DNA of 19,604 nucleotides, taken from Thermococci archaeon (GTDB lineage Archaea; Hadarchaeota; B88-G9). The position numbers were made by a program, and so were the translations under genes. Within the stretch, counting starts at the first letter, position 1. Each line of letters opens with the position of its first letter. The notes beneath the pieces are model-generated. The model made no database searches. It saw only the letters and a program-made list of their open reading frames with translations, and was not told the DNA's origin. The DNA is taken from contig QMUK01000012.1 of the NCBI GenBank assembly GCA_003660555.1, positions 1-19,604 of the forward strand, given 5' to 3'. Positions 6,807-14,379 of the stretch are shown here, one piece after another.

Positions 6807-8102
6807 CCCTTCAACTCCTTTTACTACTATTTCCTCTCCTTTTCTTATCTCCTGGTCTGATTTTGCCTTCCATAGTTCTCCCTTTATTTTAACGACCCCA
6901 GTCTCTCCCTTTAGTATGTCCTTTACCACTACTCCCTTTTGACCAATTAGTCCCTCGTAACCCGTGACAGGTTTTAGTTTTCTGCTTTGGACAATTTTAT
7001 AGAAGGCAAAGACGACGAAGCCCCCCATTCCGAGGACTATGGCTATGGCCATCGAGAGGAACTGGAAGTACAATTCTTTGGCCTGTTCCCCAGGGAGTCT
7101 GAAACCTCCCCATGGTATTAGAAGTATCGATCCCAGCAACAGACTTATAACAGCAGCTGTACTGAAAAACCCAAAAGTAGGAGTTTTTAGCTCCGCCAGA
7201 AAGAAGATGAATCCCAGGAGTATCAGAAGTAACCCCAACACATTCGCTCCAAGTCCAACCAGTATTGAAAGTGATAACAAGAGGCACACAGCTCCTATCG
7301 TCTCAGGAAGGTAAAACCCAGGAGTGTAAAACCCTATTATTAACCCCCATATTCCGAGCATTAATAGGACATAGGCTATTACCGGATTGGACAATACGTT
7401 AAAAATCTTTGAGCTCAAAGATGGCTCTATGTATTCTATTCTAGCTCCCTTAGTCTTAAGAATCACGTTTCCGCCTAGGACACTTACTTCCTTTCCATCT
7501 ATTTTTTCTATTAGGTCATAGACGTCATTTGCTATCAGATCTATTACCCCACTCTCTAAAGCCTCTTCCGGCCCCATGGTCAAGTTCTCTGTGACGAATT
7601 TCTCTACTACATCTCCAGGTCTACCATGTTCTTCTGCTATATTTCTTATTAAGGCAGAAGTGGCTTTAACTACTTTTTCGGGAGCTTCTTTTACTTCTCC
7701 AGTTGCTTCCATAGTTATAGGCTGAGCAGCTCCAATAGTAGTTCCAGGAGCCATTGCAGCTATGTGGGATCCGACGACTAGAAAAGTTCCGGCAGAAAAG
7801 GCTACTGCACCTTTAGGAGAGACGTAGATCACTACTGGAACCCTAGAATTATTTATGTCCTGTATTATCCTCTCGAGGGAGTGTAGCTCTCCGCCATTTG
7901 TGTTGAGCTCTACTATTAAGCATATCGCTCCTGAGTTCTCGGAATACTCTATGGCCTCTTGGAACATCTGTTGAGCTCCTAGGAATATCTCTCCCTCGAA
8001 TTGGAGTACGTATATTACTCCACCCTCTCCGCTGGAGATTTGCATAAATGCTGGAAACAAGAGTATGGAGAGCACTAGAAGTCTGGATCTCAAGTCTTTC
8101 AC
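6780..8102 (-). CDS. nfeD: NfeD-type membrane serine peptidase (long form)
   Basis: ClpP-class membrane-bound serine protease of the NfeD long form, known from Pyrococcus PH1510 to cut the C-terminal part of a partner stomatin. Domains: signal peptide/helix 1-25; ClpP-like protease about 28-220 with ELNTNGGELHS (oxyanion region) and AFSAGTF carrying nucleophile Ser103. The general base is probably Lys143 (EKVVK; Lys146 less likely), followed by IRNIAEEHGRP. Four to five membrane helices lie at about 233-365, then an OB-fold NfeD domain at about 385-438 (GQKGVVVKDIL...GELWKAKS). Start is GTG; a weak T-rich box lies about 30 bases upstream. No stomatin/SPFH gene, the usual neighbour, is present on either side. 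The divergent neighbour encodes a coiled-coil membrane protein. The 3' end overlaps the zinc-ribbon gene. Confidence 0.92.
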   Translation of the reverse strand: MKDLRSRLLVLSILLFPAFMQISSGEGGVIYVLQFEGEIFLGAQQMFQEAIEYSENSGAICLIVELNTNGGELHSLERIIQDINNSRVPVVIYVSPKGAVAFSAGTFLVVGSHIAAMAPGTTIGAAQPITMEATGEVKEAPEKVVKATSALIRNIAEEHGRPGDVVEKFVTENLTMGPEEALESGVIDLIANDVYDLIEKIDGKEVSVLGGNVILKTKGARIEYIEPSLSSKIFNVLSNPVIAYVLLMLGIWGLIIGFYTPGFYLPETIGAVCLLLSLSILVGLGANVLGLLLILLGFIFFLAELKTPTFGFFSTAAVISLLLGSILLIPWGGFRLPGEQAKELYFQFLSMAIAIVLGMGGFVVFAFYKIVQSRKLKPVTGYEGLIGQKGVVVKDILKGETGVVKIKGELWKAKSDQEIRKGEEIVVKGVEGLILKVERS

Positions 8103-8174
8103 CTACTTCGGTTCTCTTGTAAAGAGGGAAAAAACTTTCCCAGTCGATCACTCCCGAGGGACACACCACCTCAC

Positions 8175-8232
8175 CTTAAACCAATGGGTTGAATGAGCAA
8201 CCAATCCTTCGGTTTATCTTAAACCAGATTGG
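8175..8232. promoter_or_regulatory. Cluster of inverted and direct repeats between nfeD and the Cys-rich gene
   Basis: The core is a nested inverted repeat at 8201-8232: outer arms CCAATC/GATTGG and inner arms GGTTTA/TAAACC around TCT. CTTAAACCA occurs twice in direct orientation (8175-8183, 8218-8226). A further small hairpin GGTTG/CAACC spans 8187-8202. The cluster lies upstream of both predicted promoters of the divergent genes, so a protein-binding regulatory site serving both is the simplest reading. Confidence 0.5.
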
Positions 8233-8310
8233 AGTCAAATCAACCTTCTTTTCCAAAGAGGAAATCCTTATAGCAAATTATTTTCTATTAATTCGTTGGA
8301 GGTGGTTGAT

Positions 8311-9231
8311 GTGGATGCATGGAAAGTAATTTCAATGGTTTCCTTGGTCACTCTCGTGGCACTCTCTGTAATAGCCGGAGCACTAGTCCTCTCTTACTCT
8401 TCCCAAGCAAGCCAGTGGCGCTCCAACTACTTAGAATCTGAGAGAGAGCTTTCGACATTGAGCAACAGACTGAGGGAAGTCGAAGCATCATGGGAGGTAA
8501 AATGGGAGGAAAATGAGAGAGAAATCTCTTCTATAAGGAAAGAACAGGAAGAAATAAGCAGTAGGGTGGATGAACTAGATTCGGAGCTATCGAATATATC
8601 TCAAAGGATCTCGGAAATCGATGAGAGACTTTCAGATGTGGAATCTAAACTGAGGAGATACGATGACCTTGATTATTACTCCTCCAAGAAACACTACACT
8701 GAAAAGAGAACTGTAGTGGAAGAAAAAGAGCCCTGTTTTCCATCTCCATCGGAGTGCTGGACTTCCTGTGACCCAATTACTAGGTGTAGCTATAGACTAA
8801 TTGACGCTTGCCCCGAGTATTGCCTCGAGGAGTGCTACTGTATTTTATCAGCAGGGAGTGACTGCCCAGATTATTGTTGGGAAGATTGCCCCGAGTATTG
8901 CGTCTCAGTGAGAACAGATCAATACTACCCGAAGTATTGCATATCTAGGAGTGAAGCTAGGCAAAAAGCAGTGAGGTGGCTCAGAGAACACTATGGTTTA
9001 AGGGACGTTCTCTATTACAGGACTTACGTTGAGAAATGCAACGGAAATTGTTGTGGCTTCTTAGTCAGAATAACGGGAGTCTGTGATGCTAGATACCCAT
9101 CTACTAGGTGTGTGTTCAGGGTTTACTTAGACCCATGGGGGAACGTGGAGGACGTGATATGGAGTATAGACTACTACACGGACTGGAAGTATTGGGACAT
9201 GGAAGATCACGGAGGAGGATGGGATCCCTAG
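8311..9231 (+). CDS. Membrane-anchored coiled-coil protein with Cys-rich and PepSY-like domains
   Basis: I do not recognise the whole protein. One membrane helix (residues 7-29) anchors it, N-terminus inside. A heptad-rich coiled coil covers about 38-118. A Cys-rich region (142-210) has thirteen Cys and repeats of CP(E/D)YC at 167-171, 185-189 and 193-197, then PKYC to 210. A C-terminal domain (211-285) with ISRSEARQKAVRWLREHYG and later VYLDPWGNVEDV has a PepSY-like layout and five more Cys. Total 18 Cys, an even number, so disulfides outside the membrane are likely. The tail is acidic and rich in Trp and Gly. I choose GTG at 8311 because GGAGGTG (8298-8304) stands before it and the TATA-like CCTTATAG predicts a transcript start near 8297; a TTG at 8296 would add five residues. 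It is divergent from nfeD across a repeat cluster. Confidence 0.75.
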   Translation: MDAWKVISMVSLVTLVALSVIAGALVLSYSSQASQWRSNYLESERELSTLSNRLREVEASWEVKWEENEREISSIRKEQEEISSRVDELDSELSNISQRISEIDERLSDVESKLRRYDDLDYYSSKKHYTEKRTVVEEKEPCFPSPSECWTSCDPITRCSYRLIDACPEYCLEECYCILSAGSDCPDYCWEDCPEYCVSVRTDQYYPKYCISRSEARQKAVRWLREHYGLRDVLYYRTYVEKCNGNCCGFLVRITGVCDARYPSTRCVFRVYLDPWGNVEDVIWSIDYYTDWKYWDMEDHGGGWDP

Positions 9232-9874
9232 CCAAGCTTTTATGAAAGGATAGGAGAGGCAAGGGCAGAGACTGGAACCAAAATAATAAAAAAGAAGAGA
9301 AGAGAGAAGGAGAACATGCTTTAATGTCACTTCCAATTTCAGCTCCCCCAGGCGCTTGATCTAACGAACTACTACTCAATTGAGAAGTATTGAACAAGCC
9401 TAGAACTCTCACAACCACATTTCATTTTGACGAGATGAAGTGGTGGATCTGAGAGACGGGAAGTGCATACACATAGGAGCAATTTGAACAATCCATAGCA
9501 GTCATAGTCAGATTACAAGCAATTTCATTAGATGAGAAGCCGAGATATATAATGGGAGGTTAGGGATCAATTAAAGAGACAAAAGGGAAAAATTAACATA
9601 TTGTGGTAAATATATTCTGATAAAGAATAAATTGATGGAGACAAAAAGGATTTCGGATGAAATGGTTGGCTCATGGCTTCTAGACTCAGGAAACGAGAAG
9701 AGACATTCGCTCGAGAGATAGAGTGAATTATTCTGGGCTGATTTTAGGACATAGGAGCACGCAAATAATCTGGAGCACACACAGACAGTAATTATTGGAG
9801 TGTCTCCTCCTAGCCAAGTGGAGGGCATTCATTCGAACATGGGCAAACTTTTTATTGTAATACATGCACCCACG
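9232..9874. other. Long AT-rich stretch without a recognisable gene
   Basis: More than 600 bases hold no open frame with protein-like composition and ribosome site, and no tRNA or known RNA motif. A perfect CTCAATTGAG palindrome lies near 9375. Several TATA-like runs occur (near 9275-9290, 9550, 9590-9620), but nothing recognisable follows them. It may be decayed gene sequence or regulatory space. Confidence 0.35.
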
Positions 9875-9966
9875 TAGGCCATACCGAGCTGTTGATGATG
9901 CCATTAAGGGACAACTTCACCTAGTAATGATCATGTAGGGGCACCACCTCCAGCCCCCTCCTATTT
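9875..9966 (+). ncRNA. Candidate small RNA of unknown family
   Basis: A TATA-like ACTTTTTATTG (9848-9858) predicts a transcript start near 9877-9882. About 85 bases on, a GGGGC/GCCCC hairpin (about 9936-9955) is followed by CTATTTTT (9961-9968), which resembles a transcript end. The GC content is higher than in the DNA before it. There is a TGATGATG that resembles a C box, but no CTGA D box. It also holds a nine-codon frame ending in three consecutive different stops. No known archaeal RNA (SRP, RNase P) is recognisable. Confidence 0.3.
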
Positions 9967-10004
9967 TTGCCCTCCATCCTTACCCAGAAGTTAGCACAGG
10001 AGGT

Positions 10005-10015
10005 AAATTTATTTA
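10005..10015 (+). promoter_or_regulatory. TATA box of tRNA-Val
   Basis: AAATTTATTTA is centred about 31 bases before the mature 5' end of tRNA-Val, the same spacing as for the other tRNA genes with clear boxes in the window. Confidence 0.6.
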
Positions 10016-10040
10016 ATTAATGGCACAGGCTATTCCGGAA

Positions 10041-10115
10041 GGGCCCGTGGTCTAGTGGTATGACGTCGCCTTGACGAGGCGAAGGTCCCGGGTTCGAATC
10101 CCGGCGGGCCCACCA
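10041..10115 (+). tRNA. tRNA-Val (GAC)
   Basis: Acceptor GGGCCCG/CGGGCCC, anticodon stem TCGCC/GGCGA around TTGACGA (anticodon GAC), T-arm CCGGG-TTCGAAT-CCCGG, discriminator A and an encoded CCA. No intron. The DUF72 gene ends on the other strand 15 bases further on. Confidence 0.96.
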
Positions 10116-10130
10116 TAGTGCTTCACAACG

Positions 10131-10892
10131 TTATTCAAGGAATTTCTCTCTTAGAAGAGATTTGAATCTCTCAGCGTCTCTAGCCATGCTCATATTGTTG
10201 AAGAAAACGTAAATTCTACTTTTCCCAGATTCTCTAAGTGAACGTATGAAATCCAGCAATTTCTCCAAGTCTTCATCCTTGTATTCATAGGAGTAGTTCA
10301 CTTCCCTTCCTCCTATACCGTGAAGTCTGAGATACCCTATTTCTGACTCATCTAACGGCTCAATTCTGAATGGATCCGAAGCATGTATTATACCAGTCGA
10401 ATCACATATTTCTCTAATTTCCCTAGGATGATTTCTCCAAGAACCTCTAGGTTCCCAAGCAATATGAAAATCTCTATTGTCTCCTATACTAGAAAAGAAT
10501 TCTAGAACTCTCGAGTAGTTTTCCCTAGAAAAGCCGAAGGAGGGGGGAGTCTGGAATAAACAGACTCTAGCCCCAAGTTCTAAGCATATGTCTTTCATCT
10601 CCTTCCATGCACCCAAATTCTCTTTAGTTACCTTTAGCAACCCGTATCTATCTTGGTTTCTAATTTTAGATGAATCGAGTCTTCTCCAATGCCTTGGATC
10701 ATGGGTTATGATCTGCCAAGCCTTCACACAAAACTCGAAGTTTTCTGGCGCATCTTCTCTCCACTTCCTTGCTGTAGACAATCTAGGCAACCTGTAGAAC
10801 GTGCTTTGTATTTCTATTGAATCGAATTTCTGGAAATAGGCTCTTTTACCACCTTTGACAGCCCACCCACAACATCCTACCCTTACTGCCAA
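10131..10892 (-). CDS. DUF72 family protein (YecE-like)
   Basis: Cytoplasmic TIM-barrel protein of the DUF72 family, whose biochemical role is not settled. Seen: N-terminal VRVGCCGWAVKGGKRAYF, then the FDSIEIQSTFYRLP motif (the usual form is EVNSTFY), NFEFCVKAWQIITH (usually F.VK....iTH), and a late YLRLHGIGG with a following Tyr-rich YSYEYKDEDL, and YVFFNNMSMARDAERF, the usual closing motif. The length of 253 residues is normal. The TTG start follows directly after the TAG stop of the aminopeptidase gene, with GGAGGAG about nine bases before it inside that gene, so the two are one operon with coupled translation. The 3' end faces tRNA-Val. Confidence 0.88.
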   Translation of the reverse strand: MAVRVGCCGWAVKGGKRAYFQKFDSIEIQSTFYRLPRLSTARKWREDAPENFEFCVKAWQIITHDPRHWRRLDSSKIRNQDRYGLLKVTKENLGAWKEMKDICLELGARVCLFQTPPSFGFSRENYSRVLEFFSSIGDNRDFHIAWEPRGSWRNHPREIREICDSTGIIHASDPFRIEPLDESEIGYLRLHGIGGREVNYSYEYKDEDLEKLLDFIRSLRESGKSRIYVFFNNMSMARDAERFKSLLREKFLE

Positions 10893-12398
10893 CTATTTCT
10901 TCTCCTCCGTTTTTCTCCTTAGGTATTCCACTATCAGCCTAACTCCAAATCCAGTAGCTCCTTTTTTAGGGAGATAGCTTCTCCCCTGGCTCTTATCTTG
11001 TATCCAAGCTGTCCCTGCTATGTCCAGGTGAACCCAAGGCTTAGAGGCGAACTTGGAAAGGAAAGCTGCTGCAGTTATTGCTCCACCTGCTCTTCCTCCA
11101 ACGTTCTTCACATCTGCTACTTCACTCTTTATTTGTCGGAAGTAATCTTCCCAAAGCGGAAGTCTCCAGACTCTTTCCCCTGTTATCTCTGAACATTCCT
11201 CTATCTCCTTTGCCAGATCATCGTTCTTCGTAAATAGGCCTGCTGCGTGGTTTCCGAGAGCTATCACGCACGCTCCAGTGAGGGTAGCCAAGTCTATTAT
11301 CGCTTTGGGATTCATTTCCGAGGCATAGGCTATGGCGTCTGCTAGTATTAGCCTGCCTTCGGCATCTGTGTTTACCACTTCGGTAGTAGTGCCATTGTAA
11401 TGTCTTATCACGTCCCCTGGTTTGTAAGAGGACCCACTGGGCAAGTTCTCAACGGCTGGTATTAGACCAATCAATTTCACAGGGAGTTTCAGTTTGGCCA
11501 CAGCTTTCACTATTCCTAGGACAGCAGCTCCCCCGGATTTATCGAATTTCATTTCTTCCATTCCATGGGAGGGCTTTATGGATAATCCACCAGAGTCAAA
11601 GGTGACGGCTTTCCCTATTACTACATACAATCCGTTCTCTTCCCAGTTGGGCCCCTCATACTCCAGAGTTATCAGTCTGGGGCTCACTTCACTTCCTTTT
11701 CCAACACTCCATATTCCATTCATTCCCATCTTCACTAGTTCCTCTCCCTTTATGCTTCTCACCTTTAGCCCAAGTTCTTTTCCAAGTTCTCTGGCTACTT
11801 CCTCTAACTTCTGGGGATTGCAATCGCTACTCGGAGTGTCTGCAACTTCTCTGGCTGTGAATACACCTTCACATACTTTTTCGGAAAATTCCACCTCTTT
11901 TTCAAAATTCTTTGGATTAGAAACGAATATCTTTAATTCCTTTAGCTCTTTTTCTTCCTCCTCTTCTTTTTCCTCCTCCTTTTTCGTTTTGTATTTATCG
12001 AATTTATAGGTCGAGAGGATGGCACCTTCAGAAGCTGCTCTAATGACTTTTCCATCATTCCTCGGGACCTTAGTGGATACCTCTTCAACCCCTATTTTAG
12101 ATGCTCTCTTCACCAGGGATCCAAAACCCCTTCTCACAGCTTCTAGGAACTGATATTCGTCTTCTACCTTCTTTCCTAGCCCAAATAATATCACTCTTCT
12201 CTTTTCGTCCTTCTTGTCGTTTAGGGGAATTGAATAGGTTTCTTCGACCTTCCCCTTGAACTCCTTTCCCATAACCATCTCTATTTCTTTGTATATATCG
12301 CTAGGTATTTCTATTGCCTTCTCTGGCCCTTGATAGAAGGGTATTCCTATAACAGTTTGACTCCAGAGGTCTCCATCTGAAAGAGAGACCTTCAACAT
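10893..12398 (-). CDS. pepA: Leucyl aminopeptidase (M17 family)
   Basis: Cytoplasmic two-metal exopeptidase that removes N-terminal residues in the last steps of protein turnover. The C-terminal catalytic domain shows the family ligands and catalytic residues: Lys263 and Asp268 (GKAVTFDSGG), Lys275, Asp286 (KFDKSGGAA), and the signature NTDAEGRL with Asp345, Glu347 and Arg349. Late motifs are LATLTGACVIALG and GGAITAAAFLSKF. An unusually charged Glu/Lys run at about 136-155 links the N-terminal and catalytic domains. I place the start at ATG 12398, since GGAGGGGG lies just upstream and the AT-rich box at 12431-12447 would start the transcript after the upstream GTG at 12422. It is first gene of an operon with the DUF72 gene and diverges from thiI. 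Confidence 0.95.
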   Translation of the reverse strand: MLKVSLSDGDLWSQTVIGIPFYQGPEKAIEIPSDIYKEIEMVMGKEFKGKVEETYSIPLNDKKDEKRRVILFGLGKKVEDEYQFLEAVRRGFGSLVKRASKIGVEEVSTKVPRNDGKVIRAASEGAILSTYKFDKYKTKKEEEKEEEEEKELKELKIFVSNPKNFEKEVEFSEKVCEGVFTAREVADTPSSDCNPQKLEEVARELGKELGLKVRSIKGEELVKMGMNGIWSVGKGSEVSPRLITLEYEGPNWEENGLYVVIGKAVTFDSGGLSIKPSHGMEEMKFDKSGGAAVLGIVKAVAKLKLPVKLIGLIPAVENLPSGSSYKPGDVIRHYNGTTTEVVNTDAEGRLILADAIAYASEMNPKAIIDLATLTGACVIALGNHAAGLFTKNDDLAKEIEECSEITGERVWRLPLWEDYFRQIKSEVADVKNVGGRAGGAITAAAFLSKFASKPWVHLDIAGTAWIQDKSQGRSYLPKKGATGFGVRLIVEYLRRKTEEKK

Positions 12399-12660
12399 GG
12401 CTACTTCCCCCTCCATTCCCACATTTTTACTTCTTTTTTATTTTTTTAGCTAACTAGCTCATTCATCTCAAACACACCCATCATTACGTCGTCATACAAA
12501 TTCCATGTCGAATATTATTAACATTCCGTCGTGAACCGGTTTTCCTTAATAACAGCAACAAACTCTTCTCTCGGTAGATCTCTCCTTTGTCTCCTGCAGT
12601 CAATTACATGAACGAACGTTGTACTTCGAGAATATTGCCACACTTACTTTAAGCTCACCA

Positions 12661-12669
12661 TTTTTATAT
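12661..12669 (+). promoter_or_regulatory. TATA box of thiI
   Basis: TTTTTATAT is the strongest TATA-like site before thiI and predicts a transcript start near 12690. That lies only about 10 bases before the CTG proposed as start codon, and it rules out the in-frame TTG at 12619. Confidence 0.6.
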
Positions 12670-12699
12670 CAATCGGAGCCCAATTCAACGGGGAATGCC

Positions 12700-13776
12700 C
12701 TGAGGAAGTGTCTCATAGTCAGGTACGGCGAGATAGCTCTCAAGGGTAAGAACAGAGAGAGGTTCGAGAAAACCCTAGAGAGAAACATGAGAAAGTCCTT
12801 GGAGATTAGAGGAATTGAATCGAAGTTCAAGAGGATAAGGGGCAGAATATTAGCTTATACAAGTTCTGAGGAGGCCGAGAAAGTAATATCCAAGATTCCA
12901 GGTGTAGTCTCAGTCTCTTTAGCAGAAGAAATGTCTTACGATGAGCTATTCCAATTCCTAGCTAATAAGCTCTCTGGCATGGGAAAAAAGAGATTTAAAG
13001 TAGATACTAAAAGAGTAGACAAGAGTTTTCCAAAGACTTCCATAGAAATAAACAGAGAAGTAGGTTCATATCTCAAGGAGAAACTAAACTGGGAAGTGGA
13101 CTTAGAGAACCCTCAGGTTACGGTGAACTTGGAGGTGATAAACGGGAGGGTTTACTACTTCACCGAGAAAGTGAGGGGCCCAGGAGGCCTTCCAGTAGGG
13201 ACTCAAGGGAGAGTAGTTTCCTTGGTCTCCACCGGGATCGACTCTCCGGTGGCAACTTACCTCATGATGAAGAGGGGATGTGAGCCAATTCTTCTGCACT
13301 TCGATAGGGGAACTGAAAGAGAATTCAGGAGAATAGTCGATTTGCTCAGTGAATACCACTACGATATCGAGTATTTGGTGGAAGAGCAGAAGGAATTTCC
13401 GAAATACGTAAAGAAACTAGATGAGATTGGAAAGAGAGAATGGACTTGCGTGCTTTGCAAGTATATGATGCTGAAAAGAGCTGAGGAGATAGCCAAGAAG
13501 AAAAAGGCCTTAGGAATTGTCACTGGAGATAACCTAGGACAAGTAGCCTCTCAAACCCTAGAGAACATTTATCTAGTGAGCAAAGCCACTTCCCATCCAG
13601 TTTACAGACCACTCATAGGCATGGACAAAGTGGAAATAGAGAACTTGGCAAAGAGAATAGGGACCTACGAACACTTTACCAAAGATAAGTGTGAATTCAG
13701 ACCTAGAAGAGTAGTCACAAGAGGAAGAGAAGAGGATTTCTCTTCTATTCTAGCGGAGTTGGGAATGCTAGAGTGA
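12700..13776 (+). CDS. thiI: tRNA sulfurtransferase ThiI (no rhodanese domain)
   Basis: Cytoplasmic enzyme that adenylates U8 of tRNA and helps make 4-thiouridine; in many species it also takes part in thiamine thiazole synthesis. Domains: an N-terminal ferredoxin-like region starting CLIVRYGEIALKGKNR (residues 4-19), THUMP to about 155, and a PP-loop ATPase with STGIDSPVA (177-185) and GIVTGDNLGQVASQTLEN. A CVLC pair (Cys250, Cys253) and a later DKCEFRP Cys take the place of the missing C-terminal rhodanese domain, as in archaeal forms. The second residue of the PP-loop is Thr, where Gly is common. The frame has no ATG, GTG or TTG between the TATA box and the first conserved residues. CTG at 12700 gives MRKCLIVRYGE and is my proposed start; an in-frame TTG at 12619 lies upstream of the promoter. 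Confidence 0.93.
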   Translation: MRKCLIVRYGEIALKGKNRERFEKTLERNMRKSLEIRGIESKFKRIRGRILAYTSSEEAEKVISKIPGVVSVSLAEEMSYDELFQFLANKLSGMGKKRFKVDTKRVDKSFPKTSIEINREVGSYLKEKLNWEVDLENPQVTVNLEVINGRVYYFTEKVRGPGGLPVGTQGRVVSLVSTGIDSPVATYLMMKRGCEPILLHFDRGTEREFRRIVDLLSEYHYDIEYLVEEQKEFPKYVKKLDEIGKREWTCVLCKYMMLKRAEEIAKKKKALGIVTGDNLGQVASQTLENIYLVSKATSHPVYRPLIGMDKVEIENLAKRIGTYEHFTKDKCEFRPRRVVTRGREEDFSSILAELGMLE

Positions 13777-13821
13777 ACTTTTTATTCTTCAGAGGCAATA
13801 ATGGCTAGATGAGGGAGTGAC

Positions 13822-14379
13822 ATGCCCAAGACCAAGGTTTTGATCATAGCAGGAGATGCCGTAGAGGCCCAGGAGATATTTTTCCCATACTACAGCCTTC
13901 TTGAAGATGGATACGAGGTAGAAGTAGCTGCTCCATCTAAGAAGAAGTTATACACCGTAGTTCATGACTTCAAGGAGGGAGTCGAGACCTACATAGAGCT
14001 CCCAGGTTATCAGTTCCCATGGGTCACCAAGTCCTTCGATGAGGTGAAACCCGAGGAGTACTCTGGCCTAGTCATACCAGGGGGAAGAGCTCCTGAGTAC
14101 ATGAGAAATCATCCAGCTTTAGAGAAAATAGTGAGACATTTCTTTCAGGAGAACAAACCAGTGGCAGCTATATGCCATGGTCCTTTGGTCTTAGCAGCAT
14201 ATGGTTTGCTCAAGGGCAGGAAAGCCACTTCTTACGTGGCAGTCAAGTCGGAAGTCATCAACGGCGGAGCTGAGTACGTGGACTCCGAGGTAGTAGTAGA
14301 CGGAAACTTAGTCACTTCCAGAGCATGGCCCGATTTACCATCCATGATGAGGGAATTCAAGAAACTACTGCCAGACTAG
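13822..14379 (+). CDS. PfpI/DJ-1 family protein
   Basis: Class I glutamine-amidotransferase-like protein of the PfpI/DJ-1 family. Archaeal members have been described as intracellular peptidases and as deglycases acting on glyoxal-modified proteins; sequence alone does not decide. Seen: N-terminal KVLIIAGDAVEAQEIFFPYY with the conserved acidic residue (Glu15 or Glu18), and the nucleophile elbow AAICHGP with Cys118 followed by His119. The closing TSRAWPDLPSMMREF is typical of the archaeal type. The length of 185 residues is slightly above PfpI. The start is ATG with GAGGGAGTG just before it, and a TATA-like CTTTTTATT lies about 40 bases upstream, right at the end of thiI, so it has its own promoter. 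The last 23 bases overlap the membrane-protein gene on the other strand. Confidence 0.9.
   Translation: MPKTKVLIIAGDAVEAQEIFFPYYSLLEDGYEVEVAAPSKKKLYTVVHDFKEGVETYIELPGYQFPWVTKSFDEVKPEEYSGLVIPGGRAPEYMRNHPALEKIVRHFFQENKPVAAICHGPLVLAAYGLLKGRKATSYVAVKSEVINGGAEYVDSEVVVDGNLVTSRAWPDLPSMMREFKKLLPD

Noticed and set aside
9374-9384. CTCAATTGAG palindrome in the gene-poor stretch
   Set aside because: A single ten-base palindrome in AT-rich DNA without a nearby start or second copy is expected by chance.
9571-9828. 85-codon open frame on the minus strand in the 0.8 kb gap
   Set aside because: No ribosome site or promoter at the right place, many Ser/Cys/Phe codons, no recognisable motif.
11494-12009. 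171-codon open frame on the plus strand
   Set aside because: It lies wholly antisense within pepA; the Ser/Phe/Pro-rich product is the mirror of the Glu/Lys-rich coding strand.
12448-12459. AGCTA-AC-TAGCT inverted repeat upstream of pepA
   Set aside because: Only five bases per arm and next to a simple T-rich tract; too weak to call an operator on sequence alone.
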